Positions 1-6,851 of a DNA stretch of 14,435 nucleotides are shown here, piece after piece. Below the pieces are notes generated by a model. The model worked only from the letters and a program-made list of their open reading frames with translations. It had not been told where the DNA came from and searched no databases. Origin of the DNA: Pseudomonadota bacterium (lineage in GTDB: Bacteria; Desulfobacterota; Desulfovibrionia; Desulfovibrionales; Desulfovibrionaceae). The stretch's first letter is position 1; every line of letters begins with the position of its first letter. The DNA lies in NCBI GenBank assembly GCA_023390395.1, contig JAEWCY010000026.1, forward strand, positions 1 through 14,435. Direction: 5' to 3'. The position numbers and the translations under genes were made by a program.

Positions 1-2695
1 TTTCCGGGTAGGCTGGCAACTGGCGGATGCGCACGCCGCAGGCGTTGTACACCGCGTTGATCACCGCCGGATGCGGACCGCACAAGGGCATCTCGCCGAT
101 GCCGGCCGCGCCGAACGGCCCGAACTCACGCGCCGGCTCGACGTAGATGAGCTCCATCTGGTCCGGGATGTCCTTGATGTAGGGGATGCCGGCCCCGGCC
201 AGGCTCGAATGCTTCTTGATGTCCTCGAAATCCTCGGACAGGGCCAGGCCGATGCCCTGGGCCATGCCGCCCCAGTTCTGGCCGTCCACGACCAGCTTGT
301 TGTTGATCTTGCCGATGTCGGAAACCAGGGTCATCTTTTCCACCTGCACCTTGCCGGTCGCCGTGGTCACGGCCACTTCGGCCATGAACAGGCCATACAT
401 ATAAACGCAGATGGGGTCGCCCTGGGCATTTTCATCCGTGGGCTTGCAGGGTGTGGTCCAGGTGCCGCTGTAGCGCAGGGGCAGCTTCGCCTCGACCATC
501 TCGTCATAGGTGCGAAACGTGCCGTCGGACTTTTTCATGGCCGCGATGAGATTCTCGCAAGCGACGCGGATGGCGTTGCCCGTGACGACCTGGCTGCGGC
601 TGCCGCCGGCCGGGCCGCTGCACGGGACCTTGCTCGTGTCGTTCTTGACCATGCAGATTTTCTCCGGCGGCATGCCAAGGGGCCGCAGCGCCTCGTGGGC
701 CGTGCCGAGCGACCCCATGTCCGCGCCCTGGCCGTGGTCTTCCCAGCAATCGAAGAGCGTCACCCCGCCATCGGGATTGAGCTCCACATCGGCGTTGGAG
801 GTGTCCGGACCGTCCAGGCCGCAGCCGTAGATGCCGATGGCCACGCCCACACCGCGTTTGACCGCGTCGGTGGAATTTTCCCGGGCCCGGCGCAGGGCTT
901 CCTTGTACTTGGGCCGCAACAGGTCGATCTGCTCGGGCAGGGCGTAGGAATCCGGCGCGTTGCCCGTGGGCGTGGTGTCGCCCGGGCGGTAGACGTTGGC
1001 GTAGCGCAGTTCCAGGGGGTCCCAGCCCATCTTTTCGGCCAGTTCGTCCATGAGGGATTCGGAGGCGAACATGATCTCCGGCGAGCCATAGCCCCGGAAA
1101 GCCGCTCCCCAGGCGTGGTTGGTGGCCACGCAACGTCCCTCGCCGCGCTGGTTGGGGATGCCGTAGCCGGCCGACCAGTAATGGGCGCCGCGGGCGGTCA
1201 GCAGGTCGCCGAACTCGCAGTACGGGCCATGGTCCACGTCCCATTCGCTTTCAGCGGCCAGGATCTTGCCGGTCTCCTTGTCGGCGGCGTAGCGGCCCTT
1301 GATGAAAAAGGGCGAGCGCTTGCCCGTGTAATACTGCTGCTGGGCATAGTTGTAGCGCAGATGGCAGGGCCGGCCGGTGGCCACGGCGGCCACGCCGACA
1401 AGGGCCTCCATGGTCGGGCTGAACTTGTAGCCGAAGGTGCCGCCGGCCGGATTTTGCACGGCCTCCATATCCTCCAGCTTGACCCCGATGCCGTCGGCCA
1501 CCATGAGCATGTGCAGGTGCAGACCGATGGACTTGGAGTGGATGACCAGCTTGCCGTCGCTGTTGACGTAGGCGAAGCCCACGTCCGGCTCGATGGGCAT
1601 ATGCGGCTGGCGCTGGGTGTAATACTCCCCTTCGGCCACGACCAGGTCTCCGCGCTCGAAGTAGGGCCTGGTCTCATCGCCCTTGACCAGGGGCTGGGTG
1701 AAATAGACGTTGGGCGTGCCGGGATGGATTTCGATGGCGTCCTCGGCCATGGCCTCGGGCGCGCTCATGTAGGCCGGCAGCTCCTCCAGGTCCAGGCGCA
1801 CCTTCTCGGCCGCGGCCCGGGCATGGGCTTCGGAATCGGCGCAGACGATGGCCAGAGCGTCGCCGTACTGGAACACCTTCTCGTCGCACAGAATAGGCCG
1901 CTCCCAGCCGTCGCCCTTGGTGTAGGGGAAGGCAATCAGGCCGTTGATGCGGTTTCTGCCCTTGACGTCCTTGTGGGTGAGGACGCGGACCACGCCCGGC
2001 ATGACCTCGGCCTCGGCAGTGTCGATGCCCTTGATGTTGGCGTGGGAGACCTTGGCGTTGACCAGGGCCAGGTGCAGGGTGTCGGGCGGCAGCTGGTGTT
2101 TTCTGTCGTCGCCGAAATCCCATTGCCCGAGCACCTTGGCCACGCCCGTGGGCCGGGGATAGCTCGATCCCCAAAGCCTGCCGTCCGCCGGCTTGTTGTC
2201 GTTGAGGGTCAGGGTCTTTTCTCCGCGCAACGCCTTGGCCGCGTCCATGACCGCGTCGACCAGGGGCACGTAGCCGGTGCAGCGGCAGGCGTTTTTATGC
2301 TTCTGGAACCAGTCGCGCACCTCCTCCCGGCTGGGATCGGGATTTTCATCCAGCAGCCCCTTGGCCGAGACGATGAAGCCCGGCGTGCAAAAACCGCATT
2401 GCGCGCCGCCGTGCACGACCCAGGCGACCTGCAACGGATGCAGGTTGTTTTTCGTGCCCAGGCCCTCGACGGTGGTGATGGCGGCGTAGTCGTCGACCAG
2501 GCGGGCCTTGGTGACGCAGGCCCGGGTCACCTTGCCGTTGATGATGACGCTGCACGCGCCGCACTGCCCCTGGGCACAGCCCACCTTCACGCCGGTCAGT
2601 CGCAACTGGCCGCGCAGCACGTCGGAGAGCATGGCGTTGTCGTCGACGACCAACATGCGCTCGATACCGTTGACGATGAATGTCTTCTGAATCAT
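1..2695 (-). CDS. mop: Aldehyde oxidoreductase, molybdenum type (Mop), 3' end cut by window
   Basis: Oxidises aldehydes to carboxylic acids using a molybdopterin cytosine dinucleotide cofactor and two [2Fe-2S] clusters (xanthine oxidase family, cytoplasmic or periplasm-facing role not visible). The ferredoxin-like cluster uses Cys40, Cys45, Cys48 and Cys60; the second uses Cys100, Cys103, Cys137 and Cys139, the same numbers as in the Desulfovibrio gigas enzyme. The Mo domain follows, with GGTFGYKFSP, FRGYGSPE and the catalytic Glu868 in GAAGIGEMPL. The start MIQKTFIVNG also matches D. gigas and has AGAGGGG 7 bases upstream. Of the roughly 907 residues expected, 898 codons are visible, and the sequence is still in frame at LPAYPE at the edge. 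No lesion was seen. It lies 67 bp downstream of the molybdopterin-binding-domain gene and is the last visible gene of unit A. A close paralogue acting on other aldehydes cannot be excluded. Confidence 0.96.
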   Translation of the reverse strand, partial: MIQKTFIVNGIERMLVVDDNAMLSDVLRGQLRLTGVKVGCAQGQCGACSVIINGKVTRACVTKARLVDDYAAITTVEGLGTKNNLHPLQVAWVVHGGAQCGFCTPGFIVSAKGLLDENPDPSREEVRDWFQKHKNACRCTGYVPLVDAVMDAAKALRGEKTLTLNDNKPADGRLWGSSYPRPTGVAKVLGQWDFGDDRKHQLPPDTLHLALVNAKVSHANIKGIDTAEAEVMPGVVRVLTHKDVKGRNRINGLIAFPYTKGDGWERPILCDEKVFQYGDALAIVCADSEAHARAAAEKVRLDLEELPAYMSAPEAMAEDAIEIHPGTPNVYFTQPLVKGDETRPYFERGDLVVAEGEYYTQRQPHMPIEPDVGFAYVNSDGKLVIHSKSIGLHLHMLMVADGIGVKLEDMEAVQNPAGGTFGYKFSPTMEALVGVAAVATGRPCHLRYNYAQQQYYTGKRSPFFIKGRYAADKETGKILAAESEWDVDHGPYCEFGDLLTARGAHYWSAGYGIPNQRGEGRCVATNHAWGAAFRGYGSPEIMFASESLMDELAEKMGWDPLELRYANVYRPGDTTPTGNAPDSYALPEQIDLLRPKYKEALRRARENSTDAVKRGVGVAIGIYGCGLDGPDTSNADVELNPDGGVTLFDCWEDHGQGADMGSLGTAHEALRPLGMPPEKICMVKNDTSKVPCSGPAGGSRSQVVTGNAIRVACENLIAAMKKSDGTFRTYDEMVEAKLPLRYSGTWTTPCKPTDENAQGDPICVYMYGLFMAEVAVTTATGKVQVEKMTLVSDIGKINNKLVVDGQNWGGMAQGIGLALSEDFEDIKKHSSLAGAGIPYIKDIPDQMELIYVEPAREFGPFGAAGIGEMPLCGPHPAVINAVYNACGVRIRQLPAYPE

Positions 2696-2762
2696 GATGG
2701 CACCCCTCTTGTTGCTTTTTCAGGTTAGTTGTTCGGGCTTGAAGCGACAAAGGACCCTGGAT

Positions 2763-3566
2763 CTACGACTTGCCGAAGCCGCAAGCCGGATAGCGACACT
2801 CCGGGCACATGGCGCACAGTCCGCCATGGCCAAGTTCCACGATGTCCTCCCGGGAGAGCCGTTCGCCGGTAACCAGCCGCGGCACGAGCAGATCGAACAC
2901 GCTCGTGCGATGGTACATGACGCAGCCGGGCAACCCGATGACCGGGACATCGTCGCGATACGCCAGCAGGAACATGGCTCCGGGAAAAATGGGCGCGCCG
3001 TAGGCGACCAGCCGGCCGCCGGCCGCCCGGATGGAAGACGGCGACAGATCGTCGGGATCGACCGACATGCCGCCGGTGACGGCGACGAGTTCCACGCCTT
3101 CGGCCGCCAGCCGCCTTATGGCCCGCTCGGTCATGTCGCGGTCGTCCGGCACGATGACTTGTCTGACCACCGTGCAGCCCAGTTCCGCGAACTTGCGGCG
3201 CAGTACCGGGCCGAATTTGTCCTTGATGCGGCCGTGGTAGACCTCGCCGCCAGTGGTCACGACACCCAGGCCCCGACGCGCGGCCAGAAGGTTGATGCGG
3301 CCCTCGCACGGGGCACTGAGGGTCACGCCTTCCCCGGCCACGGCCTTGGCGATGCGCGCGGCCGCGTCGTCCTCGTGCACCAGCCCCGCCCCGATGTCCC
3401 AGACGTAGAGGTGTTCCTTGCCCAGCCGCAGCAGCTCGGACACATCCTCGGGGCGCACGACATGGCCCTTGCGAAAGGCCGGCCCCTTGGACTCGCCCGG
3501 CACGATCCGGGTGATGTCGTGGCAAAGGACCGTGCCCACGGCTTCCTCGACGGCAATCACGCGCAT
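2763..3566 (-). CDS. Molybdopterin-binding (MoCF_BD / MogA-MoeA-like) domain protein with Cys-rich tail
   Basis: A 267-residue protein with a molybdenum-cofactor-binding fold of the MogA/MoeA type at about residues 95-235. Visible signatures are VVTTGGEVY near 102, VAVTGGMSVDPDD near 161 and the GLPGCVMY loop near 211. The N-terminal 90 residues (FRKGHVVRPEDV) resemble the leader part of similar proteins from anaerobes. The C-terminus carries Cys251, Cys254, Cys257 and Cys262 in a CxxCxxCxxxxCGFGK arrangement, which could bind metal or an Fe-S cluster. The start at 3566 is chosen because GGGAGG lies 6 bases upstream; the frame runs 41 codons further up but has no ribosome site and Arg/Ala-rich, unconserved-looking content. 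It directly precedes mop, so a role in cofactor maturation or insertion for Mop is likely, by inference. Catalytic MogA or MoeA activity is not shown. Confidence 0.85.
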   Translation of the reverse strand: MRVIAVEEAVGTVLCHDITRIVPGESKGPAFRKGHVVRPEDVSELLRLGKEHLYVWDIGAGLVHEDDAAARIAKAVAGEGVTLSAPCEGRINLLAARRGLGVVTTGGEVYHGRIKDKFGPVLRRKFAELGCTVVRQVIVPDDRDMTERAIRRLAAEGVELVAVTGGMSVDPDDLSPSSIRAAGGRLVAYGAPIFPGAMFLLAYRDDVPVIGLPGCVMYHRTSVFDLLVPRLVTGERLSREDIVELGHGGLCAMCPECRYPACGFGKS

Positions 3567-3704
3567 GACGTCCTCCCTGGGAGACGCGAGGACAGACCCG
3601 GTCGCCAGGCGGCGTCCGGCGGCAGGCGGCTCCCTGTTGGCATGCGGACGGTTCGAGAAGACGGACGCGGCGCGACGGCCGGGTCCCATACGTTGCGACA
3701 GTTA

Positions 3705-4691
3705 TTAGAAGTACTGCGAGAAATTGAGGTATTCGGGTTTGAAGATGAGGTTCATAAGCAAAGTGGCGATGGCGATGCCGGCGGCAGGCGGGTCCAGGTG
3801 GTTGCTGCCGTGGTTGTAGAAAAGCCGCGCGGCGTACTCCTCGATGAAGGCCGCGCCGATGCCGAACGCCATGGCCCCGGCCAGGGAGCCCGTTTGCAGA
3901 AAACCCCAGGCCCCCATGATGGCCATGCAGTGGGTAACGGGCGACTTTTGAATGCTCCCCTGGCCGAAATTGAGCATGGTGAGCATGATGGCCGAAAGGC
4001 CCCAGCAGAAGATCAACGGCGCGGTCACCGCAGCCGCCTCGCTGATCGCGCCCTTCTGGGCCAGGGGAACAAGCGCGGCATGCAGGCCCTTGGCCACGCC
4101 GCCGGAAAGTAGGCCCACGCCGGCCCCAAGCGCCACCAGGCGCGAGGGCGGCGACATCCAGCCCACCCAGGAAATGGCGTACTCGTTCGTGCCGAACAGA
4201 CCGTATGCGCGGATGGATTCCCGGTTGCCCCAGGGCGCTTCCTTCTGGAACAAAAGACGCGCCAGGAAAATGTTGATGACGATGGACAAGGCCAACATGT
4301 CCGATTCGCGCAGGATCGGGATGCGTTGTAGCACCGGCACGAGGAGCAATCCGAACACCGCGGATACGCCTCCCACCGCCAGCACGTCCCAGGACGTGTC
4401 CACCAGGGGGGAGAGGATATCCTTGGCGTTGCCGGTCGGATGGTTGTGGCGCACGCCGGCCGCGTAGGTGGCGGCCACGACGCCGGAAACGAATCCGCCG
4501 ACATGGGGGCCGAAAATCGGCCCCAGCCCGACCTGCAGCAAGATGAAATCCGACCCGCCGGCCAGGACGACCAGACACCCGCACATGGTGACCAGGCCGC
4601 AAAGGCAAAACGACCACAGTCCTCCCAAACTGGCTCCGAACACGCCCCCGCCAAAGGCCAGGATGATGGCTTCGCTACTCCATGGAACCAT
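3705..4691 (-). CDS. Polytopic inner-membrane protein of unknown function
   Basis: A 328-residue, glycine-rich integral membrane protein with about eight to nine hydrophobic stretches, near residues 8-45, 49-80, 102-122, 132-148, 185-210, 220-242, 253-290 and 303-318. A polar segment, RHNHPTGNAKDILSP at 81-95, and a late FIEEYAARLFYNHGSNH segment at 282-298 carry His, Asn and Glu residues that could line a pathway. I do not recognise a named transporter family. The start at 4691 has AAGGAG 7 bases upstream, and the gene ends in two tandem TAA stops (3702-3707). It sits between the alcohol dehydrogenase and the molybdenum-related genes, so uptake or efflux of an alcohol, acid or oxyanion is possible. 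That is inference from position only. There is no signal peptide separate from the first membrane segment. Confidence 0.85.
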   Translation of the reverse strand: MVPWSSEAIILAFGGGVFGASLGGLWSFCLCGLVTMCGCLVVLAGGSDFILLQVGLGPIFGPHVGGFVSGVVAATYAAGVRHNHPTGNAKDILSPLVDTSWDVLAVGGVSAVFGLLLVPVLQRIPILRESDMLALSIVINIFLARLLFQKEAPWGNRESIRAYGLFGTNEYAISWVGWMSPPSRLVALGAGVGLLSGGVAKGLHAALVPLAQKGAISEAAAVTAPLIFCWGLSAIMLTMLNFGQGSIQKSPVTHCMAIMGAWGFLQTGSLAGAMAFGIGAAFIEEYAARLFYNHGSNHLDPPAAGIAIATLLMNLIFKPEYLNFSQYF

Positions 4692-4715
4692 TGTTCACTC
4701 CTTGAGCGCTAGGCC

Positions 4716-4750
4716 GGCCCGAGCCCGGAGAGCTCCTTCCGGGCCGGGCC
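4716..4750 (-). other. Strong intercistronic hairpin between adh and the membrane-protein gene
   Basis: GGCCCG (4716-4721) plus GCCCGGA (4723-4729) pairs with TCCGGGC (4738-4744) plus CGGGCC (4745-4750): 13 base pairs with one bulged base at 4722 and an 8-base loop. No T-run follows in the minus direction, so it is not a standard intrinsic terminator. It may stabilise or mark a processing point in the unit A transcript. It ends about 25 bases upstream of the membrane-protein start codon. Confidence 0.6.
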
Positions 4751-4813
4751 GGCGGGCATGTCGCTTCCGACGTGAAAACGGCATGCCCTCGCGTGAACTC
4801 TCTTGCGCCCGAA

Positions 4814-5965
4814 CTACATGGCGGCCTTAAACAGGGCGATGATGTCGTTGACATCCCCCTTGCGCGGGTTGCAGCCGGCGTTGCCGTCAAGCAATGCCTG
4901 CTTGGCCATGGGCTCGAGATCGGATTCCTTGACGCCAAGCGCGGCCAGACTCTTGGGGATGCCGACGTCAGCGGACAGGCGTTCGATGGCCGTGATGGCC
5001 TTTTCCGCCGCCTCGATCATGCCCAGGCCGTCGATGTTCTCGCCCAGGGCGACCGCGATGTCCGCGAACTTGCCCGGGTTGACCATGAGGTTCCAGCGCT
5101 CGACATGGGGCAGGAGGATGGCGTTGGCCATGCCGTGGGGCATGTCAAGCATGCCGCCCAGTTGGTGGGCCATGGCGTGGACATAGCCCAGGCCGGCGTT
5201 GTTGAAGGCCATGCCGGCCAGAAGCGAGGCATAGGCCATGCCTTCGCGGGCCACGATGTCCTCGCCGTAGGCCACGGCCCGGCGCAGGTGCTGCCCGACG
5301 AGCTTGATGGCCCGGATGGCCACGGCGTCGGTGGCTTCGTTGGCGGCGAGCGTCACGTAGCACTCCACGGCGTGGGTCAGGGCATCCATGCCGGTGGAGG
5401 CGGTCAGCCCCGCCGGTTTGCCGATCATGAGCTCGGGATCGTTGATGGACACCTTGGGCAGGTTGCGCCAGCTGACGATGACGAACTTGATCTTGCGGGC
5501 CATGTTGGTGAGCACGCAATGGCGCGTCACCTCGCTGCCGGTGCCGGCGGTGGTGTTGACGGCGATGATGGGGGGCAGTTCGTTGGTCAGTTTTTCGATG
5601 CCGGCGTAGTCCTCGTAGAGGTCGCCGTCATGGGTGGCCGCGATGCCGATGCCCTTGCCGCAGTCATGGGCGCTGCCGCCGCCGACGGTCACGAGGAGGT
5701 CGCATTTTTCCTTGCGGTAAATGCCCAGCCCCTCCTCCACATTGGAGATCCTGGGGTTTGGGTCGACGCCGCCGTACATGGTGTAGGCCACGCCGGCTTT
5801 TTCCAGATGCTGTTTCACCTGATCCACGGCCCCCCCGCTCTGGCTGGCCATGAACTTGTCCGTGACGATAAGCGCTTTTTTCCCAAACATGGCGGCGCGC
5901 GGTCCCACCTCGGCCAGGGTTCCCCTCCCGATGAAATTTACTGCCGGGCACAGAAAGTCAGCCAT
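4814..5965 (-). CDS. Iron-dependent alcohol dehydrogenase (group III), first copy
   Basis: An NAD(P)-dependent Fe-type alcohol dehydrogenase of 383 residues, full family length, cytoplasmic. The N-terminal nucleotide-binding half carries TVGGGSAHDCGKG at about 93-105. The metal-binding half shows the usual ligands Asp194 and His198 (GMDALTHAVE), His263 (YVHAMAHQLGG) and His277 (DMPHGMAN). The THDGDLYEDYAG stretch near 111 resembles the methanol/1,3-propanediol dehydrogenase branch and the D. gigas alcohol dehydrogenase group. The start at 5965 has GGAGG 5 bases upstream. It is the first gene of unit A, about 140 bp below an AT-rich promoter/operator region, and it feeds aldehyde to the mop product downstream (inferred). 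Substrate (ethanol, propanol, diol) and coenzyme preference cannot be read from the sequence. Confidence 0.95.
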   Translation of the reverse strand: MADFLCPAVNFIGRGTLAEVGPRAAMFGKKALIVTDKFMASQSGGAVDQVKQHLEKAGVAYTMYGGVDPNPRISNVEEGLGIYRKEKCDLLVTVGGGSAHDCGKGIGIAATHDGDLYEDYAGIEKLTNELPPIIAVNTTAGTGSEVTRHCVLTNMARKIKFVIVSWRNLPKVSINDPELMIGKPAGLTASTGMDALTHAVECYVTLAANEATDAVAIRAIKLVGQHLRRAVAYGEDIVAREGMAYASLLAGMAFNNAGLGYVHAMAHQLGGMLDMPHGMANAILLPHVERWNLMVNPGKFADIAVALGENIDGLGMIEAAEKAITAIERLSADVGIPKSLAALGVKESDLEPMAKQALLDGNAGCNPRKGDVNDIIALFKAAM

Positions 5966-6103
5966 TTCGTCCTCCGTGGTTGCGGTTGCATCCGGTGGCG
6001 GTCGGCCGCCGCCGGCGGGGATAGCGTTTTTTCCGAAAGGCTTTCCGCTACGTCCCGCCCAGACCAGACAGCCCGAGGCTGCCTTGGGACGGAATTTATT
6101 ATA

Positions 6104-6138
6104 AATTTATAATATATGGTTATTTAAAATCGAAACAA
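6104..6138 (-). promoter_or_regulatory. Unit A promoter overlapped by AT-rich motif copy 1
   Basis: Read on the minus strand, a -35-like TTGTTT (complement of 6133-6138) and a -10-like TATTAT (complement of 6109-6114) are 18 bases apart, about 145 bp above the alcohol dehydrogenase start. The -10 lies inside a copy of the repeated motif TTTATAATATATGGTTAT (6106-6123), found again at 6736 and 13669. A protein bound there would block or steer the promoter. The box assignment is by eye. Confidence 0.45.
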
Positions 6139-6151
6139 AAAAACCTCTCCT

Positions 6152-6156
6152 CCTTT
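6152..6156. repeat. Left target-site duplication CCTTT
   Basis: CCTTT directly abuts the left inverted repeat of the IS element, and the identical CCTTT abuts the right end at 6666-6670. Five bases is slightly longer than the 2-4 bp usual for many IS5-family groups, so one base may be chance identity. Confidence 0.6.
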
Positions 6157-6168
6157 GAGACCGTTGCG
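6157..6168 (+). repeat. Left terminal inverted repeat of the IS
   Basis: GAGACCGTTGCG pairs with the inverted copy at 6654-6665; the first seven bases and TGC at positions 9-11 are identical. The GAGACC start is familiar from IS5-like elements. Confidence 0.7.
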
Positions 6169-6296
6169 TAATTCTCGCAAATTGCAGTTTACCCCGTTTT
6201 TCTAGTTCCCGAGGGGGCAGTAGTGGCTGATTTTCTCCTGATTCAGGATCGGTTGCGCCCCGGTGGGCATTTGCCAGCCAAAGGGGGCTCATCCGC

Positions 6297-6577
6297 TCAG
6301 CAGGCAACCCTGAGGACCGCCTTTTTCAGATTGAAGGCCATGGCATTGAGCAGAAACTCCAGTTCGACCTTGGCCAGGCCGAGATAGCGGGCTCGAAAGA
6401 AGCCGTAGGCCGGGTTGCCGACGGCATTGACCACACGCTTGAGCATTTGGCGCAGCACTTTTTCGATGGGTTTCCAGTCGATGAGACGATCGATCTCGTC
6501 AGGAAGCAGTCCTTGTGCTTGCGGCGAGCGGCAACATAGTCGGCAATACCGGGCTTCTTGGAAGTGCGTTCGCTCAT
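6297..6577 (-). pseudogene. Transposase remnant, IS5 family: frameshift plus internal deletion
   Basis: The N-terminus MSERTSKKPGIADYVAARR begins at 6577 with GGAGG 7 bases upstream, and reads in one frame to KDCFL. There the DNA is CTGACGAG where CTGGACGAG would continue into DEIDRLIDWKPIEKVL, so one G has been lost near 6500 and the reading moves to another frame. That frame goes on to NAVGNPAY, then jumps directly to GFFRARYLGLAKVELEFLL near 6405, which is the normal C-terminal end of IS5 transposases, and stops at 6297. The region carrying most of the DDE active site is missing. Two independent lesions make activity impossible. A 106-codon frame from 6617 covers the second part but is not a gene. 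Confidence 0.85.
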
Positions 6578-6653
6578 GGTCGCCTCCATCGGTTTGGATG
6601 GAGAAAATATACATCAACCACTTAAATTTACAATACTTAATTGAAAGTTACCG

Positions 6654-6665
6654 TGCATCGGTCTC
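6654..6665 (-). repeat. Right terminal inverted repeat of the IS
   Basis: Its complement reads GAGACCGATGCA, matching the left end at 10 of 12 positions. It is followed directly by the second CCTTT duplication (6666-6670). Confidence 0.7.
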
Positions 6666-6670
6666 CCTTT
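6666..6670. repeat. Right target-site duplication CCTTT
   Basis: Identical to 6152-6156 on the other side of the IS. Removing 6157-6665 and one CCTTT restores a plausible unbroken regulatory region above unit A. Confidence 0.6.
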
Positions 6671-6729
6671 TCAAAAATTCCTTCGAAATCCTGTTGCCTC
6701 TTCTTACGCCCCGACCTGGCCTACGTCAA

Positions 6730-6755
6730 CCATATTTTATAATATATGGCTATTA
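6730..6755 (-). promoter_or_regulatory. AT-rich motif copy 2, near-perfect palindrome
   Basis: CCATATTTTATAATATATGG (6730-6749) pairs with itself at 18 of 20 positions and is followed by CTATTA. Its TTTATAATATATGG core is identical to copy 1 at 6106-6119. It now lies 97 bp past the end of nfnB and beyond the IS, away from any gene start. Before the IS insertion it would have been 116 bp upstream of copy 1. This suggests an operator for a dimeric regulator, stranded by the insertion. Confidence 0.5.
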
Positions 6756-6817
6756 ATTTAATCCAGGATCTTGGCGTGTTACAGGTTTTTCCGGGTACCC
6801 TGCCGCACGCAAACCGT

Positions 6818-6846
6818 AAAAACCGTGTCCGCGACCCAGGACGCGG
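6818..6846 (-). terminator. Weak candidate terminator after nfnB
   Basis: On the minus strand CCGCG and CGCGG (6842-6846 and 6829-6833) form a 5-bp GC stem with an 8-base loop starting 6 bases past the nfnB stop, followed after 6 bases by TTTTT (6818-6822). The stem is short and the T-run is set back, so this is a tentative end for unit B. Confidence 0.3.
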
Positions 6847-6851
6847 CCTCC

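Larger units (their letters stand above)
6157..6665 (-). mobile_element. Internally deleted IS5-family element, 509 bp
   Basis: The element starts at GAGACCGTTGCG (6157-6168) and ends with the complement of GAGACCGATGCA (6654-6665), 10 of 12 bases matching as terminal inverted repeats. Both ends are flanked by CCTTT. Inside is a minus-strand transposase remnant with only the first 60 or so and last 35 residues of an IS5-type protein, so several hundred bases, including the catalytic core, are gone. About 128 bp of non-coding tail lies between the transposase stop and the left end. It sits between units A and B and splits an older regulatory region. It cannot move by itself but could be moved by a related intact transposase. 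Confidence 0.8.

Noticed and set aside
71..2728. An 885-codon open frame on the plus strand
   Set aside because: It is exactly antisense to mop, whose cysteines, catalytic glutamate and length fit a known enzyme. The plus product is His/Gly/Ala/Asp-rich with no recognisable domain: a GC-rich third-position shadow.
3567..3704. Possible molybdenum-cofactor riboswitch above the molybdopterin-domain gene
   Set aside because: The 138-bp gap is GC-rich with scattered repeats (CAGGCGGC twice), but I could not find the conserved pattern of that RNA by eye.
2694..4112. Further long plus-strand frames (2694-4112, 4772-6112, 6771-7940, 9187-10407, 10461-12065, 12080-13840)
   Set aside because: Each is antisense to a well-supported minus-strand gene, has no family likeness and no convincing ribosome site.
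2725..4617. A 630-codon minus-strand frame spanning two genes
   Set aside because: It overlaps the membrane-protein and molybdopterin-domain genes in another frame; its Arg/Gly-rich product is not protein-like, while the other frames give clear domains.
6107..6307. A 66-codon minus-strand frame at the left end of the IS
   Set aside because: It runs across the IS boundary and the promoter motif, has no family likeness and reflects IS tail sequence.
6297..6617. A 106-codon intact transposase-like gene
   Set aside because: Its first 35 or so residues are the wrong frame of the transposase N-terminus and its middle is deleted, so it is part of a pseudogene.
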